From Littorina saxatilis (taxonomy: Eukaryota > Mollusca > Gastropoda > Littorinimorpha > Littorinidae), in contig NC_090254.1 of the NCBI RefSeq assembly GCF_037325665.1, forward strand, positions 39,547,372 to 39,611,371: a stretch of DNA of 64,000 nt, given 5' to 3'. This document shows positions 1 through 11,100 of this stretch, piece by piece. The first letter of the stretch is position 1. Each line of letters begins with the position of its first letter. The notes below the pieces were generated by a model, which was given only the letters and a program-made list of their open reading frames with translations, did not search any database and was not told where the DNA came from. The translations under genes and the position numbers were made by a program.

Positions 1-492
1 ATATATTACCTTACTGGGAGAATGCAAGTTTCCAGTACAAAGGACTTAACATTTCTTACATACTGCTTGACTAAAATCTTTACAAAAATTGACAATATTC
101 TATACAAGAAACACTTTACAAGGGTAAAAGGAGAAACAGAATCCGTTAGTTGCCTCTTACGACATGCTCAGTGGGGAGCATCAGGTAAATTCTTTCTCGT
201 CCCAACCAATATGGGACTCCCCCTAGCCCGCGGGGGGTTTGGTGTAACTCCATTCCTGGCGAGTTTGATGTTTTTGTTCTTTGGACTACGTAAATCATTG
301 TAATTCTCAATGAGAAGCATTCTCTAAAAATACGAAAGACAATACATGATTTAACATTCTGTTATTTTTCTATCCATACTAGGTACAAAAGTAAACACTA
401 TTTTATACAAAAAAGAAAAAGTTTAGGCCTTTTGCGGAAACAGCCGTCTAAAATGAGTTACGCCAAAATTCCATGACAACATTGGTTTCTAG
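1..492. other. No gene seen; repeat-like sequence
   Basis: No convincing coding exon is seen here. The stretch around 140-260 (CTCTTACGACATGCTC, then a short GC-rich hairpin CCCGCGGGG) looks like part of a dispersed repeat, but its ends cannot be fixed from this window. Confidence 0.4.
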
Positions 493-502
493 TTCCAACA
501 TT

Positions 503-1006
503 GGGGCCCAAGGACTGTTATGCCGGGGTGGAAGTAGAGATAAGCGCCTACTTCCCAAGAAATGCTCCATATGGCTTCGTGTCTCCAAACACCTCTGACA
601 GTCAAATCCAGCTCCTGGCCTTCAGGTGGCGGGCCCTGTCTTCGACTAACAGGAGAAGGGATGCAGGCGGGTCCCTGGCGCCTTAAAACCAGCTGCTTCG
701 GGCAGATGGGGCTCGTCAACCTTGGATGGTCGCTCATCTAGGAGAAGGACAACTCCGATTTCAAAACCCGCACTGCCTTGTGTGCGCCTTGGGAAAGGCA
801 AAGGCTACGAGAAGGAAAACTTCGACAACAAACCCGGGTAGAGTGGACTCAACAGCCCAGCAAGGCAGCTACTCTTGGGGAGGAGGCAACCCTGAGTAAG
901 ATTTACCTCAACCACCGAAGACGGAAGACAGCAGCCAACTTGGCGTGGGGAGAAAATCGGCTGTCTACGCTTCCACGATAATATACATCGAACGCAGAAG
1001 AAGAAG
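503..1006 (+). mobile_element. Retroposed element (LINE 3' end or SINE) with GAAGAAG tail
   Basis: The 504-bp insert is flanked by a 10-bp target duplication, TTCCAACATT at 493-502 and 1007-1016. It ends in GAACGCAGAAGAAGAAG, the same 3' tail that ends the tRNA-derived SINE at 8306-8685. A tail plus a target duplication is the mark of retroposition by target-primed reverse transcription. Short open stretches (501-686 and 778-981) may be the decayed 3' end of a LINE, but no reverse transcriptase motif is visible. It could be a 5'-truncated LINE, or a SINE whose head I do not recognise. Confidence 0.65.
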
Positions 1007-1250
1007 TTCCAACATTAACATACATGTGGATATATCAAATGAGTGTACCTCAGTTGTCTTCTCCAACAATACTGACACATTCATAATCCTAAATTACAAC
1101 GCAGCTCTTGGAATGTAAGTTCTTATTCATTACAAATCATTAATCTCACTCATCAACATCATCCCCACTGCTTCTATTCCCATGTAATTTCTCACTAAAC
1201 AAATGTTGCCACTTCCATTCGATGATTAGCATGTTCTCATGCATATATAC

Positions 1251-1937
1251 ATGACCCTCCACCACGAAATGAGTCGCATGTCACCTCGCGTGGTTCTGCG
1301 ATATAAGTCCGGGGAGTGTCTGGTAACAGTGTGAGGGTCACCTTAGTCACAGGCTTATAACTCAAACAGTTTTCGCTTTTTTCTAAAACGGATTTCACCA
1401 CTGGATAGAGCATAAAAAACTCTTTAGGAAAATGTAAAAATATGAAAATCATTAGCAATTAAACAATGGCGACTGCACGTGAGAGGGAACAATAAAGAGA
1501 CCAAAAAGCAATGTACTCACGTTAAAATGACGAACACGAACGAATAACAGCGACGTTTCGACCTAAAGGTCTTCTTCAGGCACAAAAACACAAAAGTACA
1601 CACACACAAAAAAGAAGAAGAAAGACGATAGAACAGATAAAGAGGAGAATAACTAACAAAACAACTGCACTGCACAAACCAACAAATGTCAAAGCCTTTT
1701 TGTGCAATGCAGTTGTTTTGTCAGTTATTCTCCTCTTTATCTGTTCTATCGTCTTTCTTCTTCTTTTTTGTGTGTGTACTTTTGTGTTTTTGTGCCTGAA
1801 GAAGACCCTTAGGTCGAAATGTCGCTGTTATTCGTTCCGTGTTCGTCATTTTAACATGAGTACATTGCTTTTTGGTCTTTTTATGAAAATCATGCAAAGG
1901 TGACATGCGACTCATTCCGTGGTGGAGGGTCACATAT
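1251..1937. mobile_element. Palindromic MITE, GTGACCCTCCACCACG family, split by an insertion
   Basis: The ends are inverted repeats: TGACCCTCCACCACGAAATG at the left and its complement at the right (about 1915-1935). Other copies lie at 6772-7027, 32054-32307 and 55533-55785. This copy is cut by the insert at 1453-1882, so its own sequence is about 255 bp. No transposase is encoded, so it is a non-autonomous DNA element of unknown superfamily. Confidence 0.8.
1453..1882. mobile_element. Fold-back retroelement, Penelope-like terminal repeats in inverted orientation
   Basis: The insert is flanked by an 11-bp target duplication, ATGAAAATCAT at 1442-1452 and 1883-1893. Two arms of about 180 bp (about 1498-1675 and 1700-1886) are nearly perfect inverted copies around a short spacer. 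Each arm, read outward from the spacer, contains CTGAAGA, a short self-complementary stretch (GACC...GGTC) and GAAA. This resembles the hammerhead ribozyme core that terminal repeats of Penelope-like elements are known to carry. The Penelope assignment is an inference; no protein-coding part remains. Confidence 0.5.
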
Positions 1938-1993
1938 GAAAATATTAGCAGGTTTGTATGTATTCCAAGTTTGTGAAGGCTTGAAGTCATCTT

Positions 1994-2303
1994 GGTTTTT
2001 TTGGGTTTTTTTGCTTAACGCCCAGTCGACCACGAAGGGCCATATCAGGGCGGTGCTGCTTTGACATATAACGTGCGCCACACACAAGACAGAAGTCGCC
2101 GCACAGGCTTCATGTCTCACCCAGTCACATTGTTCTGACACCGGACCAACCAGTCCTAGCACTAACCCCATAATGCCAGACGCCAGGCGGAGCAGCCACT
2201 AGATTGCCAATTTTAAAGTCTTAGGTATGACCCGACCGGGGTTCGAACCCACGACCTCCCGATCACGGGGCGGACGCCTTACCACTAGGCCAACCGTGCC
2301 GGT
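1994..2303 (-). mobile_element. tRNA-derived SINE with 3' conserved domain (copy 1)
   Basis: Reads on the minus strand. The target duplication is TTGAAGTCATCTT at 1981-1993 and 2304-2316. The 5' head is tRNA-like, with A box (TGGCCTAGTGG) and B box (GGGTTCGAACCCC). Near the 3' end is ATGGCCCTTCGTGGTCG...GGGCGTTAAGC, which matches my memory of the widely conserved nin-DC SINE domain. The tail is A-rich. It is a SINE and not a tRNA gene, because the tRNA body continues into a long unrelated region. Confidence 0.85.
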
Positions 2304-2316
2304 TTGAAGTCATCTT

Positions 2317-3126
2317 AATCAACATCAAATAATATGAATTAAAAGTTAAGGCCCAGAAAAAAATCAGTATTCCCATTCCTTGACTGACCCTAACTTCTTT
2401 TGCTCCCGAGCCTGCAACTTTTCTTGACCCTTTAGCATTCTTTTTTATAATATAAAACTCGATTTTTCAGACTTTACAAGGGAAGTAACTCCTCTCCTAC
2501 ATCCATGGGACACAGCTGGCACAATGGGCGGTTCTGGTGAGGTTATGTCCCTTCTTTCTTTCGGCTGGTAACAGGCGGAACCTCGCGGCAAGATCACACG
2601 AGAAAGGAAAAAAACGTGCATTGGTCCCAAATAGCATGTCGCTTTGGTAACACTTCGTGTGTAAGTCGTGCATTTTATACGGTATAAAGACAATGGTAAC
2701 AGGCGGAACCTCGCGGCAAGATCACAGGAGTTGTCTCGTGTTATCACCCCAGAAGCGCTCATTTTCAGCCAATGATAAGCCCAGTACACAATAGATTTTT
2801 ATTTTTTTTTAAAGGTACCGTCCTACCAAACCTAATGTTTATTGCCCTGTCATCGGAAACAAACTTTTTGGGGGGGTAGCCTAATCTTTTAATTTTGGAA
2901 AGCACAGAAAGCTGTGACAGAAAACCTTCAAAAAGAAGTTGCCTCCCCAGTGATGAAACTCAACCCTCAAATTCCCACTACAGACCCCTCCTTCTTAATC
3001 TTACCACCCATTTTTCTGGACATTTTTAAGGTCATTAGTAGAAGGTTTGACTGTATACACCCCATGCCTTAGTGCAAAAGTAAAACTCAACCCAGCACCT
3101 TCACATTACTGAGGTTTTATCAACAT
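2317..3126. other. No gene seen; contains a short direct repeat
   Basis: No supported exon. A stretch of about 35 bp (GTAACAGGCGGAACCTCGCG and onward) occurs twice, near 2567 and 2695, in the same direction, which points to a local duplication. Homopolymer A and G runs lie near 2800-2875. Confidence 0.5.
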
Positions 3127-3138
3127 AACCTAACGATA

Positions 3139-3447
3139 AACCGGCACGGTTGGCCTAGTGGTAAGGCGTCCGCCCCGTGATCGGGAGGTCGTGGGTTTGA
3201 ACCCCGGCCGGGTCATACCTAAGACTTTAAAATTGACAATCTAGTGGCTGCTCCGCCTGGCGTCTGGCATTATGGGGTTAGTGCTAGGACTGGTTGGTCC
3301 GGTGTCAGAATAATGTGACTGGGTGAGACATGAAGCCTGTGCTGCGACTTCTGTCTTGTGTGTGGCGCACGTTATAATTATGTCAAAGCAGCACCGCCCT
3401 GATATGGCCCTTCGTGGTCGGCTGGGCGTTAAGCAAACAAACAAACA
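3139..3447 (+). mobile_element. tRNA-derived SINE with 3' conserved domain (copy 2)
   Basis: Same family as 1994-2303, on the plus strand. The target duplication is AACCTAACGATA at 3127-3138 and 3448-3459. The head starts CCGGCACGGTTGGCCTAGTG and carries both RNA polymerase III boxes; the tail is (CAAA)n. The 3' segment CCTGATATGGCCCTTCGTGG is the putative nin-DC domain. The intact target duplication and near-identity to copy 1 point to a fairly recent insertion. Confidence 0.88.
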
Positions 3448-3459
3448 AACCTAACGATA

Positions 3460-4640
3460 CTCGCCAGCAACGTAACTGTGTACAGGGGCGGAGCAGTTAA
3501 GCCAGAGGGGGGGGGGGGGGAGGGGGGGTTACAACCTGGGGTCCAGGGGTAGACCCCTTGTGGGGTACATGGGCAAGGCCCCGTTGGGGGGTCTGGGGGG
3601 CAAAGCTGAAGAGTTTCAGCTATTTTATGAAAAATGTATGGCTTATCCTTGATTTTAAACATGATCAACTGGTGTCAGCAGCCACTCATTATTTCTTTTA
3701 AAAGTTAGTATTTTTTTTTTTTTTTTTTTTTACAGCCGGGGGGGAAAAATGTATCAAAAAATGTATCAACAAGTTTTCAGTTCTGGGATGTCACTCATCA
3801 TTGATCAAGAAAACAAATCGAGAGTTGCTTCTGTCCTTTTTTTGGGTATAACAGTCTTCTTTTTTCTGAGAGAAGAACTTTGATAGATTTGGAGCAAATG
3901 ATGCAGAACCCCGTACCAGTCAAATCAATCTTCTTCAGCCAAGTTTGATGCTCTGTGCTTGTGTCATTCTTCTCTGCTAGCCATTCCCACTTTCACTTGT
4001 TTTTTATACCCGCCTCCAGTTTCTCAAGCTTAGAGTGATCGTCATCTTCACTGATGTACGGCATGTTGAAGCGAAATTTGCAACGGTTTTCACAACAAAC
4101 TTTCTCGCATCGACAAATTGCATACACCTAGAAAAATGGCGGCTTTAGCAATGCCCAGATACTCTCCTCCCGCCAAAAGAGCTTCAAAACTCGGATCGGA
4201 ATCTCTGGTCAAAATTCAACCGAGCGAAACGAACCACGATTTTTTTCTCTGAATTTTTGTTTTTTCGCAACAAAATTGAAAACCCGGAATTTTCGGCTGT
4301 GGACATTTAAAAAAAAACGGAATTCCGGCACCTTGCCGGAAGAGTGGCAACCATGATAATGCATATCCTTGTTTCACTTTCAGCCTTAAGATTACAAACT
4401 GGTTAAACATGAATATGTTTCAATAACAATCAGGAAAAACCAAACAATAATCAAAAATAAATGTACAAGAGTTTTCTTGGTAAAAACCAGCTACAAAGCG
4501 ATACGTTTCATCAATCTACTATGGCAGCAACAGATATTTCAACTTCGCAGAAAATGTATAGAAATAACAGAAACTACAACTTAATACATCAGTTATTCGA
4601 GCTATACATCTAATCTTGTCTGTAAATGCTCATATTTCTC
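3460..4640. other. Downstream flank of DFFB, no gene seen
   Basis: Holds a G-rich, partly self-complementary stretch (about 3481-3620), a poly-T run (about 3710-3732) and AT-rich sequence. No recognisable exon or RNA gene. The 3' untranslated region of the minus-strand gene ending at 4791 should lie at its upper edge, but I see no clear polyadenylation signal. Confidence 0.45.
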
Positions 4641-4801
4641 AACACTTCTGCACAAAATACACAAGCTGACATTTTGGTTGACATGTCATTTCAGCAAAAA
4701 AATCTTTCAAGTTTAACATCTTGCCTGCAAAATCTCATACGTATCTACACTTCTGCACAAAATACACAAGCTGACATTTTGGTTGACATGTCATTTCAGC
4801 A
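4641..4801 (-). repeat. Direct duplication spanning the DFFB stop codon
   Basis: A segment of about 55 bp (CACTTCTGCACAAAATACAC to TCATTTCAGCAA) occurs at about 4641-4695 and again at about 4747-4801, 106 bp apart. The upper copy contains the true last codons and stop of the minus-strand gene. The lower copy is a second version of this end, placed in the 3' untranslated region. Confidence 0.8.
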
Positions 4802-7800
4802 AGAAGTCTGCCACGTCACACCTCTTGTCGGTGCGTGAAGCTTTCTTGTGGCAACCTATTTGTACCAGCTTCAGGTTTTCCCGAGTGAAGAGGAGTCGGT
4901 ATGCCTCTTTCCAGTTCATGTTGGCGTATTTGGGCTTCTTGCGGGCAGCTTCCAGCAGGGTTGGGATTACTTCCCTTGATTTTTCAATTCTGCACAGTGA
5001 AAAAAAAGACCTTCCCCTTTAAAGATCTGGCTTTTTTCAGATGTGTTGATAATAAAATCTGTATACAGTAGTCCCTTCCATTTCCGGCCCTTTCGTGGGC
5101 GTGAACCTGCCCGGAGCGGCCAGCTTTCCCATGACTAATAAGTTTTCCTTCTATAATTGACTCTTAATGGCCGTTAACCTGTGTGACGCGGTCAACGGTC
5201 ACTGATTTTTGCCCTAAGGTGCCCCTCTTACTCGACAGGAGCGGCAACTTAACGGCCACTTGTCACTTTCGCGGGCGAGCGCCTGTGGCTCTCCCCGCCC
5301 ACCCACCTCCCACCTGCTATCTGGCCGTTAGAAATCAGCACCTGTCCACTTTCTATAACTGTTAACACATGTATCGCCTGTTAATAAAGCTGACGAGTCA
5401 AACTCAAGATTGTTTTTGTTTACATTGGAGTGTGTGTGTTGTGTGCACAGACGGCACAGCACGAGCAGACGACATGAATACTTACGCATGCGCAAACTGT
5501 AAATACAGACATGCGCATACATGTACATTTACGGCAGTCACTTCCGGATCGATCACAGCTGATGTGAGTTTGAAACACTTGTTTATCTGACACTCAAATA
5601 CATATATATAATAATCCAAACAACACACATAGAAACATACGAAACAATAGCTTAGCCAGGACGATCGAGTTAAACACGCAAATAATTAAGATGTATAAAC
5701 GAAAGCAAAACTAACAGAGACAATGAATCGGCGGCTCGTGGATGATCGCTTTCTTTTCTTCATGAAAACTTGATCGTGTTTTTGGGTTTTTTTTGGAGGA
5801 GGAGGGGGCCTGTAATGAACGGCCACCTGATATTTGCGGTCACCTTTGCAATGACTAATGGGTGACCGGATATGGCAGGTACTACTGTAGCTACCTTAAA
5901 GGTACTGAACTTGTCAAATCGAGGTGCACGGAGCCCCTGGGGCTTTTAGTCATATCTCAGGCAGCTATCCGTTGAAAGAACTACCAAGTTTAAATGACTT
6001 GCACCCAAAGAGTGAAGAACTGCGATTTTTTTACGAATTAATTTCGTACTCGGACCCGGCTGGTCTTGGCCTATTTTTGGATCTAAATTTAGATCAGGTA
6101 GATCACCACATCATGCACAAAAAGACACGTCACTAGCAAACTATGTCAGACGTCATCATAAGTTTGTGTAAAACAAAATGGAGGCCGGAATCACTCAGTT
6201 GAATCGAACTCCGACCAAACACCACGTAATAACTAGGTTAATTTATGCACTCGCATGAACAAGAAACTGTCGAGCTTCACAGATGTCGTCGTTGGGTAGT
6301 TTTGGGTTTGTTTTACTACCATAGGAGGATTTTTGAACTGTAAATGCACTCAGCTGCAACCAAAACCGCAAAACGAAGGCTGTGAGCTGCACTGTGCCTT
6401 TAAGACTCCCTCCCTTTTAAGAACCGATTTTCTGAGGATTTTGTAGGACTTAAAAGACTGTAAAACCGCAGGTACCTGGAGTGATTCTGGCCTTACGGTC
6501 TGTATAAAACAAAGAATACAAAGCAGCACAGCCGTCTACAGAACACAAAAAAACAGCCCTCCTCTTGCTAAATGAAGAAGCAATCCATAGTGTTGTGTTT
6601 AAACAGGCACAGTTGTCCACAAGCATTCATTCCAACCTGTCTTTAACCAAGCTTGAGAGAAGAAAAAAAAAAAAAAAAAAAAAAAATCTGGATTTCTCTG
6701 TCAAGTCCCCGATTTTGAAATAGTAACTCAAATTTGAAGCAAATTCTACAAAAACAAAAGCAGACTTTATATGTGACCCTCCACCACGGAATGAGTCGCA
6801 TGTCACCTCGCACGGTTCTGCGCTAGGCTTAATATAAGTCCGAGGGGTGTCTGGAAACAGTGTGAGGGTCACCTTGGTCACAGGCTTATAAGTCGAAAAG
6901 TTTTTGCTCTTTTCTAAAACAGGTTTCACCACTGGATAGAGCATAAAAAACTCTTTAGGAAAATGTACAAATATGAAAATCATGCAAAGGTGACAATATG
7001 CGACTCATTCCATGGTGGAGGGTCACATATATATCCAAAGGAAGCTAAGCATGCATACTGTTATAACCATGTTTATTGTCACTGTTGCTGTTATTCAAAA
7101 ATTGTTTTCTTTCGTATGCTAAATGCCCCATCAAGCAAATATAAAAAAAAATAGTCTGTTTACGGTATCCCGACCGACCCTATTTTTTCACGCGACACTA
7201 GACTTTTTTGGGGCATTTGGGGAAATAAAAAAATAAAAAAAAGGTCTGTTTTTTGGCAAAATAACTTAAAAATATGGGGTTTTTTGAAGAAAAGAAAAAA
7301 AAGAAAAAAAACCCCCGACCTACCGACCCTATTTTTTTTAGCCTATGTTACTGTAAACAGACTATTTTTTTGTGTGGCCTAAAGCAATTGTGTGATTTTT
7401 CCCATGGAACAGGATATAATCCCCCAAAAGAAACTACACCTCTCAACTTACACATGATCAAGATTCCACAGCCCAAACAACTGCCGGTATCCGCGAGAAG
7501 CATATGGGTTGATGGTGTGAAGTTTGTCGCATGTGTCGCGGTCGAAGGGACCCTCGCACTTGAACCATCCCTTCTTGTCACAAAGCCGCTGCTTAGCCGC
7601 AGCGTTCCGGTCAAAGTAGCTGCCATGGAAGTCGTTGGACTTGAGAGCGGTGTGGATCTCTTCCAGCAGATCCAGTAGTAGGGATTTTGTGGCTGGATCC
7701 GCTTCTTTTTGTATTTGCTCCTTGGCCTGCAGATGGGCAGAAATCATAATAATAATAAATCACTTTTCTATAGCACTGTCTCGAAACTAACGCGATAGTC

Positions 7801-8103
7801 GGACGGAGTTGCGCCCCTGGAACGGCAGGTAGTTCCGGTTTGTGTTTGCAAAATGGAACCGCATAACAATCCGCCCTTCAACGTCTTTAACCGCGTAGTT
7901 TGAACAGCAGACACATTAACGTTTCCCTCCACCACTAATCTTCTCTCGTTCAGCCATTTTGGACATAAACAAAAAACCGGAGCTACCCTCCGACAGCGCC
8001 GCGGGCTATGTCAGGGACGGACAACTCTTTATCACTTTTGTTTTGAGACAATGCTATAGCGCAAGTCCTGATTCACAGCTCCAAGCGCTTTGCAATTCCA
8101 ATG

Positions 8104-8153
<50 letters not shown>

Positions 8154-11100
8154 AACATAATTATATACGGTGGAACCACCATTTTAACTTAAGACCCCCA
8201 ATTCAAGACTTATTTCTTTTTAAGACCTTAATTTTACAGATTTTCTGTTCATAGTCTCTGTAAATTTACCCCCATTTTAAGACTTCCTCCTTTTAAAATC
8301 CTGAATAGGACGGGGAGGTAGCTCAGTCGGTAGCGCGCTGGATTTGTATCCAGTTGGCCGCTGTCAGCGTGAGTTCGTCCCCACGTTCGGCGAGAGATTT
8401 ATTTCTCAGTCAACTTTGTGTGCAGACTCTCCTCGGTGTCCGAACACCCCCGTGTGTACACGCAAGCACAAGACCAAGTGCGCACGAAAAAGATCCTGTA
8501 ATCCATGTCAGAGTTCTGTGGGTTATAGAAACACGAACATACCCAGCATGCTTCCTCCAAAAGCGGCGTATGGCTGCCTAAATGGCGGGGTAAAAACGGT
8601 CATACACGTAAAATTCCACTCGTGCAAAACACGAGTGTACGTGGGAGTTTCAGCCCATGAACGCAGAAGAAGAAGAAACAAGAAGGGCAAAGCCCATACG
8701 ACTCACATGCTTTACACATTTTTCCTACCAAAATACATGTGACCTTGACCCAAGGTCAAGGTCATCCAAGGTCGTGCAACACAAAGCTGTTAATTCAAGA
8801 CATAGGAAGTACAATGGTGCTTATTGGCTCTTTCTACCATGAGATATGGTCACTTTTAGTGGTTCACTACCTTATTTTGGTCACATTTCATAAGGGTCAA
8901 AGTGACCTTGACCTTGATCATATGTGACCAAATGTGTCTCATGATGAAAGCATAACATGTGCCCCACATAATTTTTAAGTTTGAAACAGTTATCTTCCAT
9001 AGTTCAGGGTCAAGGTCACTTCAAAATATGTATACAATCCAACTTTGAAGAGCTCCTGTGACCTTGACCTTGAAGCAAGGTAAACCAAACTGGTATCAAA
9101 AGATGGGGCTTACTTTGCCCTATATATCATATATAGGTGAGGTATTGAATCTCAAAAACTTCAGAGAAAATGGGAAAAATGTGAAAAATAGCTGTTTTTT
9201 AGGCAACATTTATGGCCCCTGCGACCTTGACCTTGAAGCAAGGTCAAGATGCTATGTATGTTTTTTGGGGCCTTGTCATCATACACCATCTTGCCAAATT
9301 TGGTACTGATAGACTGAATAGTGTCCAAGAAATATCCAACGTTAAAGTTTTCCGGACGTCCGGACGGACGGACGGACGGACGACTCGGGTGAGTACATAG
9401 ACTCACTTTTGCTTCGCATGTGAGTCAAAAACCTGAATTTCTTAGATTTGTGGAGGTCTTAAGAGGGGGGTTCCACTGTACATATTTCAATGTCACACAA
9501 TGGGACCCTATTTTAACTCATTGTCTCCCAGGTACGGATATATCCGTACCCACTCATATGGCTCTTTCTGACACAGTCACTTCAGTCGCTTCCTGTAACG
9601 TCCATTTAACGCCTGCATTCCAGCGTTGTTGATGCACAATTTCTACACAGTTACAACAAGTCTGAGTGACCTTGCTACAGCACAGCTGGTCTCGGCTAAA
9701 CAAAACAACATAGGTGGGGTAGAAAGTGATAAGACCTAAAAAAAAAACCACAGTACAATGGAGTCTTGAAAGGAGTGGGGAGTATCCCTTGAATTTAGAC
9801 AGATTTTTCCTGGTTACAATGTTGTTGTAATGTAAACCTTTTATACATGTGCTAATAAGTGCCTCAATTAAAACATAACAAATGCATGAACTGATGAAGA
9901 CCAGACTGTGCAAGCTTAATTACTTTCTTGCACTCACACACAAAGAATTTAAGACTCTGTGAGAAGATGGCCCTGGTGATGTAATGAAGCCAAGCATTCT
10001 GATAGGAGTAATTTTTGTTTGTTTACAATTTTGTCTCTATATTAACAATGAATTCACATACAAAAGGTTGTGCTAGCCAATGCAGTGCCATCTTTGTCAG
10101 AAATGTGGGAAATGCTTACGGTGACATAGTAGCTGCGGATTCTTTGCTGGGCTGAATTCCTCATCACTTCACTCTTTGTCTTGTACTTCTTGCTCAGCCC
10201 TGAAACACAATACATTGTTTGTTCGTTCATGGGCTGAAACTCCCACGGCTTTTACGTGTATGACCGTTTTTACCCCACCATTTAGGCAGCCATACGCCGC
10301 TTTCGGAGGAAGCATGCTGGGTATTTTCGTGTTTCTATAACCCACCGAACTCTGACATGGATTACAGGATCTTTTTCGTACGCACTTGGTCTTGTGCTTG
10401 CGTGTACACACGGGGGTGTTCGGACACCGAGGAGAGTCTGCACACAAAGTTGACTCTGAGAAATAAATCTCTCGCCGAACGTGGGGACGAACTCACGGTG
10501 ACAGCGGCCAACGGGATACAAATCCAGCGCGCTACCGACTGAGCTACATCCCCGCCCCAAACACAATACATGTATTTGATCTTTTATTCAAACTGTCATT
10601 CCATTTGCAATAAAAGTTGTGAGAAACAGGTACACAAATTTCAACTCTTTTGAAGCAAGCACGAGGCCAGCCCCCCCCTCCCCCCCCACCTATTTCTCAT
10701 TCTTCCAACCTGTAACATGTTTATTGTTAACATTTGTTCCCTACACCAAACTTCCATTCCTTACAGAAGCACAAGTCCACCTGGAAAACTATTATGAGTA
10801 GCGCTGAGCATTTTGCGATTTCTTCACCAGTATTTTGACACTTCTTCTGCATTCCCCAGACCTGGGAACCCCTGTTTTGTACTTATTTTCTCAAACAAAC
10901 TTGGCGTATATTCAGAAAAATGAGTGTACTCCACACTCAAGCTTACAAAATATCGTATGGGTTCCCAGGGGTGATTCCCCGCCATGCTTTTTAACTTATT
11001 TTTGGGGTGGGGTAGAAGTGCAGAGCCAGCCGTGACTTTGCCATTCTCCAAAGTTTATCGTGGGAGTCCACTGCACTTGGTCATGTCTGGCGTCTCAGGT

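Larger units (their letters stand above)
8166..9481 (+). mobile_element. TACAGTGGAACC inverted-repeat element split by two insertions
   Basis: The left end TACGGTGGAACCACC lies at 8166 and the right end GGTTCCACTGTA near 9470. An undisturbed relative is at 11151-11339. The middle is displaced by the SINE (8306-8685) and the AAGGTCA-rich element (8690-9425); CCTGAAT occurs on both sides of this block. TA plus CAGT-like ends suggests a pogo/Tigger-type MITE. Confidence 0.6.

Noticed and set aside
3139-3215. tRNA gene
   Set aside because: The sequence has both polymerase III boxes but continues as a SINE body with tail and target duplication; same for 8310-8385, 10480-10558 and 25840-25914.
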